Assembly (NCBI RefSeq): GCF_017301635.1
Contig: NZ_CP071091.1
Coordinates: 6,522,001 to 6,586,000 of the forward strand
Origin: Myxococcus landrumus
GTDB lineage: Bacteria; Myxococcota; Myxococcia; Myxococcales; Myxococcaceae
Direction: 5' to 3'
DNA length: 64,000 nt
Positions 57,941 through 64,000 of the stretch are shown in pieces; positions within the stretch are counted from its first letter, which is position 1; the number at the start of each line of letters is the position of its first letter. The position numbers and the translations under genes were made by a program. Under the pieces are notes generated by a model. It was given only the letters and a program-made list of their open reading frames with translations. It searched no databases and was not told the origin of the DNA.

Positions 57941-59332
57941 ATGGCGGATGTCTTCGATGTGGTGGTGGTCGGAGGCGGACCCACGGGAGAGAACGCGGGG
58001 GCTCGCGCCGCCGCGGCCGGCTTGTCCGTGGCGCTGGTGGAGCACGAGCTGTTGGGCGGTGAGTGCTCGTACTGGGCCTGCATTCCCAGCAAGGCGCTGC
58101 TGCGTCCCGCGGAGGCCCTCTGGCTGGTGAAGCAGGTCCCCGGCTCGCGCGAGGCCATCAAGGGCCCCCTGGTCGCCAGCGCGGTGCTGGAGCATCGGGA
58201 CACGCTGGTGAAGCACTACAACGACGACTCGCAGGCGAAGTGGGCCGAGCGCGCGAAGCTGACGGTGGTGCGCGGACACGGCAAGCTCGCCGGCCCGCGC
58301 AAGGTCCGCGTGGAGACCCAGGACGGCACGACGCGCGAGTTGGAAGCACGGCGCGCGGTGGTGCTGGCCACGGGCAGCCGGCCTCGCATCCCAGACATCC
58401 CGGGGCTGCGCGAAGCCAGGCCTTGGGACAACCGCGAGGGCACGGGCGCCAGGCAGGTGCCTCGGCGGCTGCTGGTGCTGGGCGGTGGCGTGGTGGCGGT
58501 GGAGCTGGCCCAGGCGTGGCGCTCACTGGGCTCGGAGGTGACGCTGGTGGCGCGCGGCAAGTCGCTGCTCTCCCGCTTCGAGCCCTTCGTGGGCGAGCGC
58601 GTCGCCCAGGCGCTGCGCGAGAGCGGCGTCACGGTGCTCCTCGGCACCACGGCCGCGAGCGTCAGCCGCCCCGGAGGACAGGGCGAGGTGACGGTGAAGC
58701 TCTCGAATGGAGAGGAGCACCGCGCGGACGCGCTGCTGGTGGGCATGGGCCGCGTGGCGCACACGGATGCGCTGGGCCTGGAGACAGTGGGCCTGAAGCC
58801 CGGCGAGGCGGTGCGGGTGGACGACCAGCTCCGGGCGAAGGGTGTGGAGGGCGGTTGGCTCTACGCCTGCGGCGACGTGAACGGGCGAAACCTCCTGACC
58901 CACATGGGCAAGTACCAGGCGCGGCTCGTGGGTGACGTCATCGCGGGCAAGAAGGCGAGCGCGTGGGCGGACTCGAAGGCCACGCCCCAGGTCATCTTCA
59001 CGCATCCCCAGGTGGCCAGCGTGGGCCTCACCGAGGCCCAGGCCCGCGAAGCGGGGCTGCCCGTGCGCACCGTGGAGTATGACCTGGGGATGGTGACGGG
59101 CACGGCCCTCTTCGGCGAGAAGCTGGGCGGCATCACCAAGCTGGTGGTGGATGAAAAGCGCCGCATCATCCTGGGCGCCACCTTCGTCGGTCCCGAGGTG
59201 GGGGAGATGCTGCACGCGGCCACCATCGCCGTGGCGGGCGAGGTCTCCCTCGATACGCTCTGGCACGCCGTGCCTTCGTTTCCCACCATGAGCGAGGTGT
59301 GGCTGCGATTGCTGGAGACCTACGGCCTCTAG
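57941..59332 (+). CDS. FAD-dependent pyridine nucleotide-disulfide oxidoreductase
   Basis: The 463-residue protein belongs to the lipoamide dehydrogenase/mercuric reductase family. It has the FAD motif VVVGGGPTGENAG, the redox-active pair in GGECSYWACIPSK (a CxxxxC pair), the NAD(P) motif LLVLGGGVVAVELAQ, the second FAD motif WLYACGDVNG and the dimer domain with TPQVIFTHPQVASVGLTEAQ. The C-terminal segment contains LWHAVPSFPTMSE with the usual active-site His. It probably reduces a small disulfide, quinone or metal. It has no neighbouring 2-oxoacid dehydrogenase genes, so a plain lipoamide role is less likely. ATG 57941 follows GAGGGCGAACAC. Confidence 0.92.
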   Translation: MADVFDVVVVGGGPTGENAGARAAAAGLSVALVEHELLGGECSYWACIPSKALLRPAEALWLVKQVPGSREAIKGPLVASAVLEHRDTLVKHYNDDSQAKWAERAKLTVVRGHGKLAGPRKVRVETQDGTTRELEARRAVVLATGSRPRIPDIPGLREARPWDNREGTGARQVPRRLLVLGGGVVAVELAQAWRSLGSEVTLVARGKSLLSRFEPFVGERVAQALRESGVTVLLGTTAASVSRPGGQGEVTVKLSNGEEHRADALLVGMGRVAHTDALGLETVGLKPGEAVRVDDQLRAKGVEGGWLYACGDVNGRNLLTHMGKYQARLVGDVIAGKKASAWADSKATPQVIFTHPQVASVGLTEAQAREAGLPVRTVEYDLGMVTGTALFGEKLGGITKLVVDEKRRIILGATFVGPEVGEMLHAATIAVAGEVSLDTLWHAVPSFPTMSEVWLRLLETYGL

Positions 59333-59557
59333 CGAGCCCCTCGCACCAGCAGGCGAGTGAAACCCACAGGCGCCTTCCCCTGGCAGGCCGCCTCACGGAG
59401 GCCGTTGCCGGGCAGGGCTTCGCCGTGAAATGGTGAACACCTCCCCCACCCAGCTTGTCTCTCCGATGACCGCCGACGCCTCGGGGCCCCGCCGATTTCC
59501 TGGCCCGCCCTCGCTATTGCCGACTCACCCCCACCTCGAACGCCGGAGCCTCGCCCC

Positions 59558-60823
59558 GTGACGAGCTCGTCCCAGTCCGCGAGTGCCTTGAGCGAAGCCT
59601 CCGCCCCCGCGAACGACCTCTCCACGAAGTCGGCCCGCTGGCTCTGGTGGCTGGTGCTCGCGGTCCTGCTGGTGGCCGCCGTCGCCGTGGGCCAGCACCC
59701 TCGGCGGGGCGCGGACTTCCGCGTCTACCTCACCGCCGCCGAACGCTTCCTCGAGGGCACGGACCTCTACCGCGTCTCCGACGGCACCATGCCGTTCAAG
59801 TACGCGCCCATCACCGCGCCCCTCTTCCTCCCCTTCTCCTTCCTGCCCGCGCGCCTCGCCGTCGCGCTGTGGAACGTCGGCTCCATCCTCGCGCTCATCG
59901 CCGTGGCCCGCCTCACCCGCCGCGCGCCGCATGGCCCGGGTGAAGCCACGCCGTGGGACTGGGGCCCTCCGCTCGCCACCATCGCCCTCCTGCCCGCGCT
60001 CACCTTCGAGCTGTTCTACGGCCAGGTCGACGTCGTCATGCTCCTGCTCGTGGTCCTCGCCGCGACGGGCGCCGAGCGCGGACAGGTGTGGCGTCCAGGC
60101 GCGGCCTTCGCGCTGGCCTTCCTCCTCAAGCCCCCCGCCGCGTTCGTGGGCCTCTTCTTCCTCTGGCGCAAGCACTGGCGCGTCATCGGCGCCACCGCGG
60201 TCTTCGGCATCGCGCTCTCGCTGCCCGCGCTCGCCCGCTATGGCTGGGATGGCACCCTCACCCAGTTCCAGCTCTGGAGCGAGACGCTCGCCCGCACCAC
60301 GCCGCCGTGGGTGCTCCAGTCCAACGCGCAGGGCCTGCCCACCCTCATCCTCCCCTTCCTCGAGCCTGCCTCCGCGGGCGGCACGCCGTCCTCCTTCGCC
60401 ATCACCCTGGCCCAGCTCATCGCCATCGCGCTCTTCCTGGCCGCGCTGCTGTGGGCACGGCCCGGGCCCGCGGACCTGCTTGCCCTGTGCTGCCTGGGCG
60501 TGACGCTCCTGTCACCTCTGGCGTGGCGCGCCAACTTCGTGCTCGCCTGGCCGCTGGTGCGGGCCGCCGCGGAGGGACGCTCCCGCTTCAACCTCTCCCT
60601 CGTCGGGATGATTGCCTTTGTCGGCATCGGGGTGTCCGACACGACGTTGGGAACGGAGCTGTCACGCGAGGTGCTGATGATGCGCCCGTTCGCGCTCGTC
60701 TACCTGGCGCTGCTGATCGCCATGTTGTGGCAGGTTCGCCTGCATGGTGCGCCTCTCGCGATGACACTGGGTGGCACTCTGGCGCGTCTGCCGCGCACGC
60801 TGCGTGGCATGCAGTCACCGTGA
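59558..60823 (+). CDS. GT87/DUF2029-like polyprenyl-dependent mannosyltransferase-type membrane protein
   Basis: The 421-residue protein has about 10-11 membrane helices. It has the GT-C-type first-loop Asp (RRGADFRVYLTAA) and the GT87 marks YRVSDGTMPFKYAPITAPL, FYGQVDVVMLLL and LLKPPAAFVGLFF. Family members in actinobacteria move mannose from polyprenyl-phosphate to cell-envelope glycans. The substrate here is not known. GTG 59558 has GGAG 10 nt upstream. It precedes the TonB operon by 83 nt but probably has its own transcript. Confidence 0.85.
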   Translation: MTSSSQSASALSEASAPANDLSTKSARWLWWLVLAVLLVAAVAVGQHPRRGADFRVYLTAAERFLEGTDLYRVSDGTMPFKYAPITAPLFLPFSFLPARLAVALWNVGSILALIAVARLTRRAPHGPGEATPWDWGPPLATIALLPALTFELFYGQVDVVMLLLVVLAATGAERGQVWRPGAAFALAFLLKPPAAFVGLFFLWRKHWRVIGATAVFGIALSLPALARYGWDGTLTQFQLWSETLARTTPPWVLQSNAQGLPTLILPFLEPASAGGTPSSFAITLAQLIAIALFLAALLWARPGPADLLALCCLGVTLLSPLAWRANFVLAWPLVRAAAEGRSRFNLSLVGMIAFVGIGVSDTTLGTELSREVLMMRPFALVYLALLIAMLWQVRLHGAPLAMTLGGTLARLPRTLRGMQSP

Positions 60824-60883
60824 CGCTTCCGTCATCTTCCTGGCCGCAAAGTGTCACGGGGACCGGACACCCCTGAAACATGG

Positions 60884-60900
60884 CGCCGCTATATGCGGCG
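60884..60900 (+). repeat. Hairpin just before the tonB-like start
   Basis: CGCCGC (60884-60889) and GCGGCG (60895-60900) are perfect arms around TATAT. It ends 6 nt before the ATG at 60907 and fills the place of a ribosome binding site. Confidence 0.5.
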
Positions 60901-60906
60901 TCAGCC

Positions 60907-61680
60907 ATGTTTGAAACGTTCGACAGCGCCACCGATGTGCAGGCAGCTCGGAGATTCGCGCTCTCCACCACGGCCTCCGTCGGCGTCTTCGTGCTCATCG
61001 GAGTCGTCGCCGTCTCCGCCGCGAGCAAGGTGCGCGAGGTCATCCAGGAGAAGAAGGGCACGGACGTCGTCTTCCGTCCGCCCCCGCCTCCCGTCGTCGA
61101 GGTGAAGCCCCCGCCTCCTCCGCCGCCGCCTCCCCCCAGGCCCAAGCTGTTGCCCAAGGCCGCGCCGCCCGCGCTCGCCAAGGCGCCGCCTCCCGCCGCG
61201 CCCGTCGTCGCGCCCGCGCCCATCGTCGCCCCGCAGGCCGTTCCGCTCGAGAAGCCGCCCGAGGCCGCGACGGAGACAGTCGCCGCGGCGCCCATCGCCG
61301 TCGGTGGCACGGGCGCGCTGGTGCCCGGGGGCGTGGTGGGTGGCACGGGCAGCGGCGAAGCGCTCGTGGGCGGAGGTGGCCGCGCGGCCCCCATCAACCT
61401 TCCCGAGTCGGCCATGCCGCCGGAGCCGCTCGAGTCCAACCTCATCCCCGACTACCCCTCCGAGGCCCGCTCCAAGGGGCTGGAGGGAATGGTCATCCTC
61501 AAGGGTGTCGTCGAGGTGGATGGCCGCGTCACGCAGCTCAAGGTGATGCGCGGTGATGAGCCCTTCGCCAGCGCCGCCCTCGCGGCCGTGCGGTCGTGGC
61601 GCTTCAAGCCCGCCGTCGTCGAGGGCCGCCCCACCGCCGTGTTCCGCATCTTCAAGGTTCCTTTCCGTCTCAAGTCGTAG
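60907..61680 (+). CDS. TonB-family energy transducer
   Basis: The 257-residue protein has one N-terminal membrane helix (about 18-38), a long Pro-rich periplasmic spacer (PPPPPVVEVKPPPPPPPPPP and Pro/Ala after it), a Gly-rich part, and the C-terminal TonB domain with YPSEARSKGLEGMVILKGVV and VRSWRFKPAVVEGRPTAV. It passes proton-motive energy from ExbBD to outer-membrane receptors. The start ATG 60907 (MFETFDS) is preferred over ATG 60880, because homologues begin so; neither has a clear ribosome binding site. Genes for ExbB and two ExbD follow within 42 nt. Confidence 0.9.
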   Translation: MFETFDSATDVQAARRFALSTTASVGVFVLIGVVAVSAASKVREVIQEKKGTDVVFRPPPPPVVEVKPPPPPPPPPPRPKLLPKAAPPALAKAPPPAAPVVAPAPIVAPQAVPLEKPPEAATETVAAAPIAVGGTGALVPGGVVGGTGSGEALVGGGGRAAPINLPESAMPPEPLESNLIPDYPSEARSKGLEGMVILKGVVEVDGRVTQLKVMRGDEPFASAALAAVRSWRFKPAVVEGRPTAVFRIFKVPFRLKS

Positions 61681-61722
61681 GCCGTTGGTCTCACCCGCCC
61701 TGCCCCCCAGGAGCACTTCGTC

Positions 61723-62475
61723 ATGAACTTCAATCTCAGGGACATCTACAACCACATGGGCGTGTTCGCCCTGGGCATCGCCTGGACGCTGATGCTCTTC
61801 GCCGTCGCGTCCCTGGCGGTGTTCTTCGAGCGTCTGTTCGTCTTCTTCCGTTCCCGCACCACGTCGCGCGCCTTCGCCGCTCGCGCAGGTCAGTTGTTGA
61901 TGCAGCACCATCACGAAGCGCTGGTGAAGGAGGCGGAAGGCACCAAGGGCAGCCACCTGGCCACGCTGCTGGGCGGTGGCATGAAGACGTTCCTCGCCAA
62001 GTCGAAGCTGCCCGCGGGCAAGCTGGGCCCGGTGGAGCTCACCCGCCGCGAGCTGGTGCGCATCAACGAGCGCGTCAGCGCCGACGTGCGCCGCGGCATG
62101 TCCGTGCTCGCCACGGTGGGCTCGGTGGCGCCGTTCGTGGGCCTCCTGGGCACGGTGGTGGGCATCATCGAGGCCTTCGCCGGCATCGCCAAGGAGGGCT
62201 CCGGCGGCCTGGGCGCGGTGTCCAGCGGCATCGCGGAGGCGCTCGTCGTCACCGCGCTGGGCCTGCTCGTCGCCATCCCCGCGGTGCTGATGTTCAACTT
62301 CCTGTCCACCCGCGCGGACGCGCTCCAGCTCTCGCTGGACAACGCGCGCAGCGAGCTGATGGACCACCTGGAGGACATGGTCACCGACAAGCGCTCCAGC
62401 ACGAACAACGGCGCGGTGGCCACGGGTCCGGAGACGGTGGCGCGCCGGGAGGGGCTCGATGTCCGCCCGGCGTAG
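61723..62475 (+). CDS. exbB: ExbB/TolQ/MotA-family proton channel protein
   Basis: The 250-residue protein has three membrane helices: the first at about 14-36, then a cytoplasmic loop of about 110 residues, and two near 133-155 and 175-200. The conserved motif ATVGSVAPFVGLLGTVVGII marks the ExbB/TolQ family. It forms a pentamer around an ExbD dimer and drives TonB. CAGGAGCACTTCGTC precedes ATG 61723. Its last 17 nt overlap the first exbD. Confidence 0.93.
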   Translation: MNFNLRDIYNHMGVFALGIAWTLMLFAVASLAVFFERLFVFFRSRTTSRAFAARAGQLLMQHHHEALVKEAEGTKGSHLATLLGGGMKTFLAKSKLPAGKLGPVELTRRELVRINERVSADVRRGMSVLATVGSVAPFVGLLGTVVGIIEAFAGIAKEGSGGLGAVSSGIAEALVVTALGLLVAIPAVLMFNFLSTRADALQLSLDNARSELMDHLEDMVTDKRSSTNNGAVATGPETVARREGLDVRPA

Positions 62476-62866
62476 CAGCATCACCCCGGAGATGAACGTC
62501 ACGCCGCTGGTCGACGTGGTGCTCGTCCTCCTCATCATCTTCATGGTCGTCACGCCGCAAATCGAGTCCGGCGCGTCCGTGGAGCTGCCCGCCGCGACGA
62601 ACCCCGACAAGGAGAACAAGGAGCTGGAGCCCACCACGGTGAGCCTCGCCGCGAACGGGGCCATCTTCATGGACCGCAAGGAGCTCAAGCGCGAGGCGCT
62701 GCTGTCCGAGCTGAAGGCCCTGCGCGCGAAGAAGCCCGACTCGCCCGTGGTGCTGAAGGCGGACCGGGGCGTGCGCTACTCCGAGGTGCGCGGCGTCTTC
62801 AAGAGCATGCAGGACCTGGGCTTCCCGGGCATCAACCTGCAAGTCATCGACAAGCAGCGCAAGTAG
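62459..62866 (+). CDS. exbD: ExbD/TolR-family protein, first copy
   Basis: The 135-residue protein has a short cytoplasmic part with MNVTPLVDVVLVLLIIFM, where the Asp of LVDVVL is the proton-carrying residue in the single helix, and then a periplasmic TolR-like fold (VVLKADRGVRYSEV). It overlaps exbB by 17 nt, and the second exbD starts 9 nt after its stop. ExbD pairs usually sit in the same complex. Confidence 0.93.
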   Translation: MSARRSSITPEMNVTPLVDVVLVLLIIFMVVTPQIESGASVELPAATNPDKENKELEPTTVSLAANGAIFMDRKELKREALLSELKALRAKKPDSPVVLKADRGVRYSEVRGVFKSMQDLGFPGINLQVIDKQRK

Positions 62867-62875
62867 GAGCTCGCC

Positions 62876-63307
62876 ATGGCATTCGACCTCGGAGGCGGCA
62901 AGAAGCGTGGACTGAGTCCGTCGATGAACGTGACGCCCCTGGTGGACGTGGTGCTCGTCCTCCTCATCATCTTCATGGTCGTCACCCCGCTGCTCACCAA
63001 GCAGATGTGGATGACGGTGCCCGCGAAGAGCGACAAGACAGAGGAGCAGCCCCCACCTCCGCCCGATGCATTGCCACCCGTGGTGCTCACGGTGGACCGG
63101 GCGGGCGTGCTGCGCATCAACCGGGATGAGGTTCCGCGAGACCAGGTGGTCGCGCGGCTCCAGCGCATGCTCAACGCGCGCCCGGACAAGATTGTGTTCT
63201 TCGACGCGGGCGACGACGTGCCCTACGGCGCCGCCATGGAAGTGTTGGACCTCGCCCGGGGAGGAAACCTCACCGTGGGCGTGCTGCCGGACAAGCTCGC
63301 GGACTGA
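62876..63307 (+). CDS. exbD: ExbD/TolR-family protein, second copy
   Basis: The 143-residue paralogue of the gene just upstream has the same MNVTPLVDVVLVLLIIFM helix with the proton-carrying Asp, a Pro-rich spacer (EEQPPPPPDALPP) and a more divergent periplasmic part ending GNLTVGVLPDKLAD. GGAGCTCGCC precedes ATG 62876. Two ExbD types in one operon are common in myxobacteria and may form a heterodimer in the ExbB ring. Confidence 0.92.
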   Translation: MAFDLGGGKKRGLSPSMNVTPLVDVVLVLLIIFMVVTPLLTKQMWMTVPAKSDKTEEQPPPPPDALPPVVLTVDRAGVLRINRDEVPRDQVVARLQRMLNARPDKIVFFDAGDDVPYGAAMEVLDLARGGNLTVGVLPDKLAD

Positions 63308-63432
63308 TAGCTCCGCCCGGCGGCGAGTCGTGACCTCGAGTTTTCGATTCGCCGCCTGAATCGTCACAAGTCATCCATTCCAATGCCATGCGGCTCGCGT
63401 TGTTTACAGCGCGACCGTCGGCAAGGAGAGCC

Positions 63433-64000
63433 GTGTTGTCTCGCGCACCCTTTTCGCGCGCCCTCGTGGCAGCGCTCACACTCTTCACCTCGCCCGCACT
63501 CGCGGGGATGCAGGACATTGCTCCCGCCCCCGTACAGACGCAGGAGGCCGCGCAGCCTCCGGTGTCTGGGATTGCTCCCGCCGCGCCCGCCGCCGTACAG
63601 GCGCAGGACAGCGCGCAGCAGCCCGCTCCCGCCGCCGCACAGGCGCAGGACCTCGCACAGCAGCCCGCCGCCGCGCAGGCGCAGGACCTCGCGCAGCAGC
63701 CTTCGGAGGCCACTGCCTCCGCCGAGGACGAGGCGATGTTGGCCGAGTCCTCCGCGCCGCCCGCGGGCTTCACCGGCATCCACGGCAAGGTCGCCGACGA
63801 GGCCAACGGCGAGGGCCTCATCGAGGCCACCGTGAAGGTCGTCACGGGCGAGCAGAAGCAGGTCCTCACCGACCTGGATGGCCACTACCGCCTCGCGCTC
63901 CCGCCCGGCAAATACGACCTGCGCGTCTTCTACGACGTGTACCAGGGCCGCCGAATCACCGGCGTCGTCGTGACGCAGGGCAAGGCGACGAAGCTCGACG
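63433..64000 (+). CDS. Secreted protein with carboxypeptidase-regulatory-like domain, probable TonB-dependent receptor (3' end outside window)
   Basis: The 189 visible residues have a signal peptide (RALVAALTLFTSPALAG), a Gln/Ala-rich low-complexity stretch with about three copies of AQAQDLAQQPA, and a beta-sandwich domain of the carboxypeptidase-regulatory type (IHGKVADEANGEGLIEATVK, then TDLDGHYRLALPPGKYDLRV). In myxobacteria this domain commonly opens large TonB-dependent receptors, and the TonB-ExbB-ExbD genes directly upstream fit. The start may be GTG 63433 or TTG 63436; AAGGAG lies 4 or 7 nt before them. The frame is open to the window end. Confidence 0.8.
   Translation, partial: MLSRAPFSRALVAALTLFTSPALAGMQDIAPAPVQTQEAAQPPVSGIAPAAPAAVQAQDSAQQPAPAAAQAQDLAQQPAAAQAQDLAQQPSEATASAEDEAMLAESSAPPAGFTGIHGKVADEANGEGLIEATVKVVTGEQKQVLTDLDGHYRLALPPGKYDLRVFYDVYQGRRITGVVVTQGKATKLD

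Overview
The window is GC-rich chromosomal DNA from a myxobacterium, most likely Myxococcaceae (Myxococcus, Corallococcus or a close relative). The pointers are a DUF2378/TIGR02265-type protein (a family found mainly in myxobacteria), several long hybrid sensor kinases, many secreted lipoproteins, zincin and HtrA-like proteases, and GTG/TTG starts in GC3-rich genes. I see no insertion sequence, prophage, CRISPR array, rRNA or replication origin. One tRNA-Gln(TTG) is present.

Layout. 1-8945: truncated S9 peptidase, a sugar O-acetyltransferase, a DUF1338 iron enzyme, an acidic hypothetical, a phage-tail-collar protein, an AI-2E/PerM permease, bioA and a fatty-acid desaturase. 9134-17136: a FemAB-like acyltransferase, a SUKH-like and a SUFU-domain protein side by side, a PAS/histidine kinase/receiver hybrid, a dipeptide epimerase, a zinc-ribbon membrane protein and a repeat-bearing M15 peptidase. 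17309-23877: a LuxR-type regulator followed by five translationally coupled genes: MoxR AAA+ ATPase, unknown protein, zincin-VWA fusion, coiled-coil protein and AMP-forming ligase. This is one of the two best candidates for an undescribed system. 24190-27967: a sensor kinase, an aldo/keto reductase and a small membrane protein.

28055-32291 is the second candidate: a radical SAM/SPASM-like enzyme divergent from a three-gene operon encoding a stand-alone asparagine-synthase-like amide ligase, an MGT/UGT-type glycosyltransferase and a ROK/ASKHA-like protein. 32373-37967 is a tandem duplication of a 920-residue IPT/TIG-repeat lipoprotein with a shared upstream palindrome. 38082-39912 is a pair of HtrA-like proteases without signal peptides; the first has a possible hairpin over its ribosome binding site. 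40071-44681: GspG-like protein, ZnF-UBP protein, MFS exporter and a metzincin lipoprotein.

44964-55556: a thiol-redox pair (redoxin, DsbD), a VWA protein, a small acidic ORF, a membrane Fe-S oxidoreductase probably linking ETF to quinone, a DUF2378 protein, an ankyrin protein, a beta-propeller lipoprotein and an archaemetzincin homologue lacking catalytic residues. 55623-59332: tRNA-Gln, an rtcB-rbfA-like operon and a flavin disulfide oxidoreductase. 59558-64000: a GT87-type membrane protein, then a TonB-ExbB-ExbD-ExbD energy-transduction operon followed by the start of a large secreted protein with a carboxypeptidase-regulatory-like domain, probably a TonB-dependent receptor. Domain calls come from reading motifs by eye; no database search was run.
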